A stretch of DNA of 64,000 nt from Dendrocalamus latiflorus (Eukaryota; Streptophyta; Magnoliopsida; Poales; Poaceae): assembly GCA_017311315.1 (NCBI GenBank), contig CM029660.1, forward strand, positions 31,071,410 to 31,135,409, read 5' to 3'. Positions 34,817-45,800 of this stretch are shown here, piece by piece; positions within the stretch are counted from its first letter, which is position 1; the number at the start of each line of letters is the position of its first letter. A model generated the notes under the pieces. The model saw only the letters and a program-made list of their open reading frames with translations, did no database searches and was not told the origin of the DNA. The translations under genes and the position numbers were made by a program.

Positions 34817-36128
34817 CAGTAGCAAAGCCAGGAATAAAATTGAGGATGAGCAAAATTATTTGTCATCCAATGTCTGTGGAAATGAATATCCAATTAATCG
34901 AGTAGGGCCATTCAATAAATATGCCCTTCTCATTTAATCTCTAATTTCGTTAGCATAATCTTCAATTGGTATGCGCAGCGTCGGATCGACAATAATTTCA
35001 TTTGAATTAAATTCTAGTCGAAGCTTCTTTTATTGAGTGTACTCTCATCGGTTGGGATGAGAACTACTTGAAATACATACAAAATAGTTACACAAAGTTC
35101 GTTTCTCCATTATAGTAAAATCTATAAATAAATTATTAACTTCTGTCAATACAAACTATAAATATATAAATTAATTATAAGGACTAAACTATCTATATAC
35201 ACTGAATGTGAAAGTCTAAAATACTAAATTGATAAGAAAGGAACTGGAGAAAAATTACTCACTATTTACTAACTGAGCAGACGGGCGACGCCGACCGACA
35301 CCCCTATTTCCTCTATCCTCTCGGCGCTCTGCAAATCTCAATCTCTCAGTCTCTCTCAACTCTTAGTCACTCACTGCCTCGCTCGCTCCATCGCTCGGTT
35401 GCTCCATCCGTCCGTCGCTCGGACTCCGCGTCTCCGCCACTGCGGTCTCCGGCCTCCGGGACTCCGGTCTCCGACCACCAGGCAGGCAGCAGCGGAGGAC
35501 ACGGCCACGCAGCTGACCTGTCGCCCGGTGCTCCTTCGTAGCGTCGCGCCGCCGCCCACACTCACCGGTGGCGGCTCGGCCCTCGTCGCCCCGGTCCGGC
35601 TCCCCTGCCCCGGCTCGGCCCCCCTCGTCGCCCTGGTCCAACTCCCTCTGGCCCCGTAGCCCTGACCCCGAATATGGCGGTCAACCTTTCCTTGGCCGGC
35701 GGTTCGGTCGACTCACCACCAGATCTGGCTACCCCAGCTTTGGTTCGGCACTCCGGCTCCAGCGGCACCCACTTCTGCGCTCGCAGCGCGCCCTTACTCG
35801 GTCGCCTCCAGCCCGCCTCTCTCTATGAATCTGCGTTGTGGCGGCGCCGACGCCTCTCCTCTGGGAAGTGGGAAGTTGGGAACCAATTGCAATTGCTAGG
35901 TTTGTTAGTTGGAGTGGGTGTTTTGATGTTCCAACGAGATGAATTTGTTGGCCCTCTTAAGGGTAGTGGGCTACCCACTTGACTGGGCTTTTTCTTTGTT
36001 TTTTCTTGGGCCTCTCGCGTCGACGTCGTCGCTGGTCGCCCCGTGGGCGCCGGGGGGGGGGGGGGGTTGCTACCGCCAGGGGAGGTGAGGCTGAAGCCTT
36101 ACTAAGCCCCCCGCTGGCTTCGCCCCTG
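34817..36128. mobile_element. hAT element 1 (TTF-type family), 1.3 kb
   Basis: The ends CAGTAGCAAAGCCAGG and, reversed, CAGGGGCGAAGCCAGC form a terminal inverted repeat. They are flanked by a perfect 8 bp duplication AACAGGAG (34809-34816 and 36129-36136). On the minus strand about 34860-35000 encodes IPIEDYANEIRD*MRRAYLL and SFPQTLDDK, a decayed TTF-type zinc-finger start of a DUF4371/hAT transposase. The rest is a GC-rich section (35290-35840), whose open frames look compositional, and a G17 run at 36050. It is a deletion derivative and cannot move on its own. Confidence 0.9.
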
Positions 36129-36136
36129 AACAGGAG

Positions 36137-37630
36137 GATGCTTGTGTGAAGCCAGCAACAAAATCAAGGGTGGGCTAGGGTACAAAGCTAGATTGTCACA
36201 AGCATATTATTTTACTCTTATTCAATTCAAATTCATTCATGAATACAAGAAAAACAAAGCCAAAAAAAGAGAGAAATATAATGAAAATACCTTAGTAATA
36301 GAAAACACATCCCGAAAATATATAAATATGCTTCCGGTGAGTAGAGATCATTCATCTTCATGTCAAAAATAGCCAAATTAGAGATATAATAACTAATTGT
36401 AATGATCATTTAAGAAAAACATAACATACCAGTAGCATGCAAGATTAAATCACGAGGCAAATTTATTCTATGAGATTTCATGCCTTGGAAAGCAATAGAA
36501 ACAAAAAGCGACGTTCTTTTCCACACTATATTCCAATCAATCGAACTTTTTATACCATGATACTTAAAAGGATCACGACACTTTGCCATCTAATGTCTTT
36601 GGAAAGGCATACCCAAGTGCTTGAGTTAGACCATTCAACAAATATGCCCTCTTCACTTGATCTCTAATTTCATTAGCGTAATCTTCTATTGGTGTGTGAT
36701 GCGTCGAATTGGCAATAATGTCACTAGGATTAAATTCTACTCGAAGCTTCTTTGGTTGATTTGCGCTCTCATTGGTTGGGAGAATACTATTAGAATTGTT
36801 TGAGAAATAGTTACGCAATGTTCATTTCTTCATTCTAGCAAATCTATCAACAAAATGTAGCCTGATTCCCGAATGACTGAATGGCCGAATCAAAATATCA
36901 ATCTTCAATGGTTCATTCAATCCCAAAATTCCCACTTCACTAGACCAGCTCACGCCTCACGGTCAAAACTCGCCCTCACGCCTAGATGAGATGGGCCAGA
37001 TGGCCACTCCCCACTTCCCGTCTTCCCAAATCCCCAACTCACGGCCTCAACTCAGACGCGACGTTGACCGGCCGACGCGACGCCCCTGCTCGGCGGCTCC
37101 CCAACGGCCCAGCCCCCAGCCGGCTAGCCTAGTTCCAGAGCTCGTCGACCTCGGCCATCGCCCAGTGCCCACCCTCCCGGATCTGGTCATCGGCCGCTGC
37201 CTGCCTGCCCAGACCCGGCCTCCGGCCTCAGCTTCGCCTCCTCAGCTGTGCCCCACTTGCCTGGACTAGGCCTTGACTGTCAGCTTCTTGGCCGCCGCCC
37301 ACCCGGATCTACACGGTACTGCCCAGATCTACTCGATCGGTGCCAGGCTGGTGGGCTCTGCTATCTGCCTCTCCGCCGGGCGTCGCTAGCCGCACGCCGC
37401 CAGGGTCCAAGTGCTGAGGTGCGTCTCTCCTCGGCTTCACCGTCTCTCTAGACTGTGGTCTTTACATTGTGCCATGGACTATGGTGGCTGGCGTCTCTTG
37501 TTACGTCTGTGGTCTGCCTGGGCCCTGGGGTGAGCAAGCCCAGCTTGGGGGTGGGGGGGGGGGGGTTCGGGGCGGGCCGGAGGGTGGGTTGAAACCTGAC
37601 GAAGCCCACCCGGTGGCTCTGCCCTTCTTA
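36137..37630. mobile_element. hAT element 2, related to element 1, ~1.5 kb
   Basis: It starts within about ten bases of the end of element 1 and shares its left-end pattern (GAAGCCAGCAACAAAATCAAGGG against AAAGCCAGGAATAAAATTGAGG), its middle section and its G-run plus TGAAGCC-like right end. On the minus strand 36573-36818 encodes the TTF-type start of a hAT transposase (PIEDYANEIRDQVKRAYLL). The outer ends are eroded. A flanking duplication CTTGTGTG/CTTATGTT, matching at six of eight bases, is possible, so the exact borders are uncertain. Confidence 0.7.
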
Positions 37631-38292
37631 TGTTATTCTTTGTGGGATGTGGTAACTGTGGACTGCCCGGAATGCAAGACGGCATGGCGAGACACCTCTT
37701 AAGCTTCCCATTGCTGTTAACTGGGCTCGTGACACAGCCGTGGACCTAATGATGTCTATGAAACCTGATCAGGCGCGGGAGAGTAAACAGCCCCCTTAGC
37801 GTTGGCGGCCTCCTCCTGAAGGTACTTTGCAAACCAATGTTGATGGTGCATTCTGTTTAGAGGACATGAATGGTGCGACTGGAGCGATTGTAAGAGATGC
37901 GACGGGCTCCTTTTTGGGAGCTTCAACCCAGTGGTATCCTTCGATATCCAATGCTTTGCAAGTGGAAGCCCTAGCGGCCAGGGATGGCCTTCGTTTGATC
38001 AGACAATGGCAACCTGATCGGGAAGTGATTGAAACACTCACAGATTTTGGTGACTCTTTGGAGATCACGGCTTGAGCATCGAGCAAGCATTTTGCCGATC
38101 CTCCTCGAAATCTAAGCAGGAACTTTTCTTCTTTCAGTTTTGTTCATGTTTTACAGGATGCAAACTCGGCTGCTCATTTCTGTGCCAAGCAAGCATCGCC
38201 AGGTCTTTTAAATTCTGTTTGGTTGTGCCAAGCACCAGCGTTCGTACTGCCACATTTGTGCAATTCGATTGTAATCCCGCTGATTAATAGAA
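37631..38292 (+). pseudogene. LINE remnant A, RNase H part and 3' end
   Basis: Continues the LINE interrupted at 34816. The frame reads LQTNVDGAFCLEDMNGATGAIVRDATGSF and ALQVEALAARDGLRLI. This is the RNase H-like domain found after zf-RVT in plant LINEs, with the first Asp (NVDGA) and the Glu (VEALA). A stop at 38073 interrupts it, and related sequence (ANSAAHFCAKQA) goes on in another frame. It ends near TGATTAATAGAAAATAATG. Confidence 0.8.
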
Positions 38293-38640
38293 AATAATGC
38301 GCTTGGTCTCCACTGCGACTACGAGGTAACGAGGCATGGCCTACCGCCTACGCACGTCGTCATCTCCGGCCGCGTCACGACCACCGTCACCGAGGCGCTG
38401 TCCTTTCTGATGCGTACGAGATGCCTGTGCCGTTATACTCGTACACACCTGATGCTCCCTTTTGTTTGGCCTAGGACGAAGCATATATCACTAGATCTTT
38501 TGAGATTGTCCAGCGGGCATGGTCTCCACTACGATAATGGACTTCCTTTTTGTGGCGACAATGATCTAGATCGATTCGGTGATGTGTAAAGCACACAACT
38601 GACAGTAAATAAACTGGTATTTCAAGTTATCAATCGTATG
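38293..38640. other. Short intergenic stretch between two LINEs
   Basis: No gene or repeat that I recognise. The 5' border of the following LINE is not sharply visible and lies somewhere in 38600-38740. Confidence 0.4.
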
Positions 38641-39571
38641 CAACAAGGATAGCCACACCGCACTGTTGGCTTTTGTGAGCTAACGTCTCTCTCGCAACTG
38701 CTCGGGCGACCCACCCAAGCAAGCCTGCTGCCGGCTATGGCGTCCACCCCAAACACTGCCCAGCGCACTCCTGATTTGCCTCGTGCGCCTAGGATCCCTT
38801 GCTGCCCCATCATCGTTGGCCTCCAGTCTACCCAGCCGTATCAAACCTCTTCGCCGACGAGCACCTTTGCAGGGCCGACCTCAACGACTTGCGGCCGCCG
38901 GATCAACAACCCCTATCCCCGATTCATGCACCTACTCGTTGGATCTGCTCCCCCTGCCACGGATCCAAGTCCCTGATCGCCAGATCTACGCCTGGATCCC
39001 TCACCCGTAAAATTTTTCGTTTTAGCCCCAAAATTTGAAAGATTTTACATATGAACCCCTAGAGAAAAGATTTACAAAAATAGACCCTTACCACGACGCC
39101 AAAGTATATGGCGCCCACGGTACACATCACGGCGCCATATGCTTTGGCGCTGTGAGTGGACACGTAGGATCCACGGTGGCACATCTCAGCGCCAAAGCCC
39201 ATGGCGCCGTGATGTGTACATTGGGCGCCAACGGCCGTGGCGCTGTGCTCTGGGACTTAGACCGTTTTCGGCAAGGCCACATATCACGGCGTCAAACTGT
39301 GTGGCGCCGTATGTGGCTCATGCGGCGCCAGAAGCTTTGGCGCCGTGATGGCTACACCAGCAAAAACAGCAAGCTTTGCTGTTTTTTTGCAAAACATATG
39401 CACATACATATACAAAAAAGCAAACATATACATTCACACATACAACATCTGGAAACGCAAATGACAACATCGCATAATTATCAATAGTCTAAAAATATTA
39501 CATAACATCACATAAGTATCAAAAGTCTCAAAATATCACATAACTGTCAAAAGTCTGAAAACATCAATAAG

Positions 39572-41968
39572 TCACTGCCTCTTGGCCTTTCCCTTGCCCT
39601 TGGCCAGGGCATCAGACCCTGGAGTGTACGTGCTCGGGAGACGGGCCGAACGACAAGGCCGCTGGGAAGCCTGAGTAGATGGTGTGTCGGGCATCTGCGA
39701 CATCTCAATCTCGTCGTGGGTAGATGCCTCCTCGTCCTCGTGCTCCTCCTCCTCGTCATCCTGCACCGCCTCGTCGTCGTCGTCGTCATCGCCCTGACTG
39801 AAAGTCGGAGTGCGTGACGAGCTCCTCGTGGACTAGCGCGTGCCGACGTCTGACGACGAGGCTGCAGCGGCACCCGAGCGCTGGGAGGCCGCCGGTGGTG
39901 ATGCGACGTCTGTGCGCGGCAACCACAACGAGCTGCTGCCCGACCGATGCGACGTCTAAGTCTCTGCAAGCAATGATATGTCATTATAGTATACATGCTG
40001 AATGGCTCTAACTTAACGAATTATCTTCGAACCTGCAAGAAGTCCCTCAGGCGGCTCTCGCTGTCCGGGGCGCCAGCTGGGTAGGAGAGAGCCTCATCGA
40101 TCTCATGCACCGAGGTCCGCAGAGAAGTCCCCTAAAGAAATAAGATCCACATAAGTGCGAGATAAATGTTTTGAACCAAAGTATTGAGCAAATATCATGC
40201 TTTCGTACCACTCGATCGAGAATCGGGGCGGCCTCGACAACTGTGCCCTCCCTCGCACGCCTGTCGTACGCAGTGTCCTCGTCCTCAGACGAAGCGAGGT
40301 CCGCGTAGTCGACATCAGTCCACTGCTGCCTCAGCCTGTAGCGGGTGGCAGAGTGGTACCAGGACAAGTACTCCCGGAAGCTGGCGTTGTTGTGGGGGGT
40401 ATTGTCCCGCTCGCAGTTCTCCTCCATCCTCCTCCACCACTCGACGTACTGTCGGTGGTAATGAGCGAAGTCTGTCACCTTTCGTTGGCGGACCCTGTCG
40501 AACCTGTACATATAGTAGATGTCATCAATAGGTGTTAGAGTACGAACCAACAAAATTTAAAATAAAACAAAAATTGGAACTTACTTATGCAAATCAACAG
40601 AGGTCGACACCGCCTCAGGGGGATAGAACTGCACGAGGCCAAACTGCCGCGCAACTCTGTAGGGGAGGTGAATCTCTACGGCGTAGAAGCAAATCAGTGG
40701 ACACCTCATCCTCCAAAGATGGTCGTCCCTGCAGCACATGGTGCTGAGCGGTAGAGCTGCAACCTGTGGCTCGGAGTAAGGCTCCCACGAGACCTAGCAA
40801 GCAAACATACGGGCAAACACACGATTAGCCATGTACAAAAACCAAGAACTGTAAGAAAAATAAATGCATTACCAATTTCTTACCATCGTGGGAGACAAGG
40901 TGTCTAGCTCGTTGCTGAAATCCACGTACGCCCGCTCTGTGGTCGCGAACGGGACTGAGACGCTATCCCACAGGTACGCCACTGTGGGGCCGAGGTCATC
41001 CACACCCAGTGGATGCCAAGGCTGCGCCTGGAACACTCGAGGGCATCCCACAGGAATGCGTGTCCACATCCACACCTGCAGAAGGAAGACGCAGCCACCA
41101 AGCGTCGATGTGGGCGCCGTGCATCTGCAGGCCTCGCAAAGTTGGCGGTAGAGGAACGCGAGGACCGCCAAACCCCAGCTGAGCTGTCCAGCGTCGCCCC
41201 AGTCCTGGAGGCAGTGGATGTACATCCACGAAGCGGCGTCCCCCGTGGCGTCCGGGAAAAGCACGGCCCCGAACATGTGGAAGACCCAAGCGCGGCAGTA
41301 GTAGGTCACCATGGCGTTGTCCGCGGCCGCAGGGCATTCACCAAATGTATCCCGCAACCATCTAATGTGGACCCCCGAGACGCGGCCTCACCTGGCATTA
41401 TCTGGGACAGGAGGCAATGCCGTGCCCAGAAAGGCCTCCACACGTGCCCTCCAGCCCTCAGACACCGCCGGGCCGACCACCGGCTGTCCCCTAATGGGAA
41501 GTCCAATAATCATCGCCACGTCCTGCAGCGTGACGGTCATCTCCCCACACGGAAGGTGGAACGTGTGAGTCTCTGGCCTCCACCTGTTAATAGTACACGG
41601 AGAAAAGAATTACTTACGTAAGAATATAAAAACGAAAACAAACGGACCCAATAGAAAAATGCACCTGTCGACGAGTGCGGTCAAAGCTACGGGGTTAAAG
41701 ACCGGCATGCCCCGTCGTACTAGGTTGGCGACCGTGTGAAGCCCAGCACGGCGAAGCAGTGGGGTATAGCGGTCGTCGTATTGCATCAAGTGGAACCCAT
41801 CATGGGTTCGACAACGAAGTATGTGAAGTTCCTGAAAATTGCTATAAAAGTTAGCTGCGTGATGAAAACACATGTATATTTCGACAACACACGTACCTGG
41901 CCGTCCTCCGTGAGCCTACCGCAGTGCTCCCTCTCGTAGAACTCTTCTAGCAACCGATACCTTGCCAT
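39572..41968 (-). pseudogene. Plant mobile domain (PMD, MAIN-like) gene with one premature stop
   Basis: A multi-exon gene of the PMD family (PF10536; MAIN/MAIL-like proteins, some needed for genome stability and silencing). ATG at 41968 opens MARYRLLEEFYEREHCGRLTEDGQ. The next exon (about 41658-41830) has TPLLRRAGLHTVANLVRRG. The following one, to about 40884, carries TVTLQDVAMIIGLP, VTYYCRAWVFHMFG and LCEACRCTAP. Then come exons with MCCRDDHLWRMRCPLICFY (about 40585-40795) and HYHRQYVEWWRRMEENCE (about 40200-40505). The acidic C-terminal tail, ending in a KGKGKAKRQ motif, stops at 39572. An in-frame TGA at 41388-41390 breaks the conserved segment between DNAR and GRVSG; the rest is well preserved, so the break may be recent or a sequence error. 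It lies within the Mutator-like element. Confidence 0.8.
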
Positions 41969-41999
41969 CCTGTGCATTCAAAAATACGTTAATGATAAT

Positions 42000-42860
42000 A
42001 ATAACAAAAAACCGTAAAAACATATGTATTTCTAAATATTCATCAATCTCGCTCAAATCAAACCCTAAAAACATATGTATTTCTAAATCAAACTCTAAAA
42101 ACATATGTATTTCTCAACATTCATCAATCTCTCTCAAATCAAACCCGAAAAACATATGTATTTGTAAATCAAACGCTAAATCTAAACTTTCATCAATCTC
42201 GCTCAAATCAAACCCTAAAAACATATGTATTTCTAAATCAAACCCTAAAAACATATGTATTTCTAAAATGGACCTTAAAACATATATATTTCTAAAATGG
42301 ACCCTAAAAACATATGTATTTCTAAACATTCATCAATCTCACTCAAACCAAACCCTAAAAACATGTGTATTTCTAAATCAAATCCTAAATCTAAACATTA
42401 ATCAATCTCGCTCAAATCAAACCCTAAAAACATGTATTTGTAAATCAAACCTAAATCTAAACTTTCATCAATCTCGCTCAAATCAAACCCTAAAAACATA
42501 TCTACTTCTAAATCCAACCCTAAAAACATATGTATTTCTAAAAACATATGCATTTCTAAATCAAACCCTAAAAACATATGTATTTCTAAAATGGACCCTA
42601 AAAACATATATATTTCTAAAATGGACCCTAAAAGCATATGTATTTCAAAATATTCATCAATCTCGCTCAAATCAAACCCTAAAAATATGAGTATTTCTAA
42701 ATCAAACCCTAAATCTAAACATTCATCAATCTCGCTCAAATCAAACCCTAAAAACATATGTATTTATAAATCAAACCCTAAAAACATATGTATTTCTACA
42801 AATCATACCCTAAAAACATATGTATTTCTAAAAATCAAACCCTTAAAACGAATCTATACA
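42000..42860. repeat. Telobox-rich minisatellite upstream of the PMD gene
   Basis: About 860 bp of irregular tandem units made of three modules: AAACCCTAAAAACATATG, TATTTCTAAATC and CATCAATCTCGCTCAAATC. The telomere-like core ACCCTAAA occurs well over a dozen times, always in the same orientation. Open frames through the array on both strands are by-products of the repeat. It begins only ~30 bases beyond the PMD start codon, on the promoter side. Confidence 0.85.
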
Positions 42861-45800
42861 CATTACTACTCTTACATTACGCATATATATTGAAAATCCA
42901 ACCTAAAACCGAGTGAAATTGAACTAATTTCATCTAGGGTTTCAAATCTTCCCACACGAAATGTACCTCAAATAATCCATATTTATTGCATAAAATCAAG
43001 GGAAAGGAGGGGGTTCACCTTGCTTACTCGATTTGGAAGCAAAATCGCGAGAAAAACGGTTGGATTTGAGTAGATTTTGAGGGGGAAGGGAGTGGCGGCG
43101 GCGGTTGCTCTCGGCAAAGGGCTGAACAAAGTGAAGGGGTGGGGGGCCGTGCTCGGGCTTAAGTCCCAGAGCACGGCGCCACGGCCGTTAGCGCCGTTTG
43201 TGCACATCACGGCGCCATGTGCTTTGGCGCCGAGCTGTGCCACCGTGGATCCTACGTGTCCACTCACGGTGCCAAAGCATATGACGCCGTGATGTGTACC
43301 GTGGGCGCCATATACTTTGGCGCCGTGGTAAGGGTCCATTTTTGCAAATCTTTTCTCTAGGGGTCCATATATAAAAAACTTTCAAATTTTGGGCTAAAAA
43401 GCAAAAAATTTACCCCTCACCCCTACAACATTCATGAAGTGGGTTGCGGCCAGCTCCTATGAAGAATGGCCACCCCCATCTCAAAAGCTGCCTTAAAGAG
43501 GTCCAATCACCGGCCCAAAGCGACGAGACGGCTATCCACTGCAGAATTGAAGGCCAAATCCCGCAAAATCCAATGCAAATCAACTCTTCGGCATGTCAAG
43601 TCTCCTTCGCAAACGACATTGAAGACCATCCTCGAGCTCCTCACTGCATCAATTTGCTACTAGTTGCCCCCCGCACCTCCTCCAACCAGAGGACATTCAT
43701 GGTCGTGCAGTTCCCCCGCCCTCAGCTTTGAGATGCACACCAACCTCGTGTCAGAGCCCAGTGAGCCAATTGGCTTCCGTTACCTCCAACAACACGCTGC
43801 ATTCAAGCCTCCATAACCACCCACAACCTCACCTGCAGTGGAGCCTCATCAAACCAAAATACTAGTGGCGTAAAGAGAGCAGCTGCGGGTAACCTTCCTC
43901 CACAACCCTCATCAAAGCACCACCGTGCCTCAACCATCGTCTCTTCCTCGAGCACACAAAAGGGTGCTGCTTCAACTGCCTTGGTTGAGACCACCGCGTT
44001 GCCTCCTGCAGAGACATAACAAAGTGCCTGCGCTGCTTGCATCTTGGTCACGGGGCAGTGCATTGTCGTTCGGCTACCCGTCGGACTGACCATGCTGCTT
44101 CCCTCACCACTACAGTGCGTCCAGGAGACAAGGCCACCTCCGGAGCTGCCCCCCACTCACCAGCAAAGTGTTGGCTGGCTTCTTCGACTTTGGTGCAACA
44201 TTCCGATGTTCATCCTCCCCAGCAAACTTCGGAAGGCATGGCCAACCCCAACCTTGGCGACACAGCCACCCGTCCGTCCGAGGACTTTTGCATCATGCCC
44301 TCCATCGCAGCGATCCAAGGGAATTGCATAAGAAAGAGACCTACTCCACCGTTGTCTAGCTCGGTAGGACAAGGCCCAACGTGGACCATCAAACCGCAGT
44401 CAAGGCTTTGAGGAGGCGGTTCAACTTGAGGTCGTCTGACTTCTCGGTACACCACCACTACCCTGAAACGTTTTGGTCAACTTCGAACACAATCACCACA
44501 GGGATGAAGTAATTCGCTATGACAAGTTCCACTTCCATGACCTTGAGTTCCATGTCAGGCTGTGGAAGCCACTCTGACACACCTTTGTGGTGGCCCTTCA
44601 TTTCTTTGTCTGACTTTGCCTGGAGGGCATCTTGCTACATGCCTGGAACAATGAGGTGGCAAGTAGAGTTATCGGCAACGAATGCTCCCTTGAAAGCGTT
44701 GACAGAAGCTCCCTGCAACAGGAGGATGCCTGCACGCTTGTCCTGTGGGCCTGAACGACGAACCCCAGCTCCATTCCTAACGTATCATAGCTCACCTTCA
44801 CTGATAGTCCTTCAGATATCTCTCCTTCAGGGCCCTCCATAGCCTCTTCGCAATCAGCACATTACAAGAAGGGCCTCACGTACAGGGTGCTAATCCACCT
44901 CGACTTCATTGAAGACTTCTCAGCAGCACTTCCTAAGGCTAACCCTGTTGCCGCCGACTCCTATCAAGCACAAGATTTCATGGCACCTCGGCATCATGGA
45001 CGATACCCCGAAGATAGCGGAAACCTAGCAAAGCCAACACCATAGGAACAACATGAACAGGGTGGAGAAGGGCGCCATCAACTCCTCTCAGCATGCCGCT
45101 GGGAAGCCAACGTCCGAGGCATGCCGTGATGACAGCAGATACCATGCCCACTGATGAGAAGATGATGACGATGAGGATCACCACCAGCACTGCAGATAAG
45201 ATCATCAAAATAGATGGAGAACCTCCACACATGGAGCCGGTCAGCAAGTGACACCACGCGAGCGCCAAAGGGAGCACTCTCCTGGCCGAGGCGCTAGAGG
45301 GAGACCACCAACACCACCACATCGAACCAACCAGCCCAGTCATCTTCGGACCCGACTTCACTTCTGATGGCAAGTGTACTCTCAAGGAGGACACAGACAC
45401 CACCCTTCAGGCTCTCTTCGCCTCCCATGTGGTGCTCCTCCATGCGAATTATCTGAGCTCTTCGACGCCAAGCTCCGATAAACCGATGAGGAGGTGCATC
45501 TCAATAGAGAAAGGTGGCTTCACAAGGCCAACGACTACCTGCAAGCGGCACAAGGTGCCACGGACCAGCTTCTCCTGCCAATCCATCAGAACCCAAGAGC
45601 CGCGACAACTATGGCAACCTCATCCCTAGTCAACTTGTGACTGCCTAAGAACCAACCGTCCAGCTACCGGGCCATGCTGCTCAACATCATAACTGTTCAC
45701 AAAGCCATTAGTCTGCACTACAAGTCGTCTGCCCTTAAATCAATAAAACGGCAGCCCAACATGCTACATCAACTGTGCCTAACTCAAGATGTACCCCTAC

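Larger units (their letters stand above)
39007..43413. mobile_element. Mutator-like element (4.4 kb) carrying a plant-mobile-domain gene
   Basis: Terminal inverted repeats of ~255 bp (39007-39260 and 43160-43413) begin GTAAAATTTTTCG / GTAAATTTTTTGC and are rich in GGCGCC-containing subrepeats. A perfect 9 bp target duplication CCCTCACCC flanks the element (38998-39006 and 43414-43422). Long terminal repeats with a 9 bp duplication define Mutator-like elements. Inside are a minus-strand PMD gene (39572-41968) and an AT-rich minisatellite (42000-42860). I find no MuDR-type transposase on either strand, so mobility would depend on another element. It sits in the 5' part of LINE B. Confidence 0.88.

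Noticed and set aside
41962..42893. A 242-codon plus-strand frame and the minus-strand frames with regular MFLGFDL repeats
   Set aside because: Produced by the minisatellite itself; the peptide periodicity follows the DNA repeat and no gene structure supports it.
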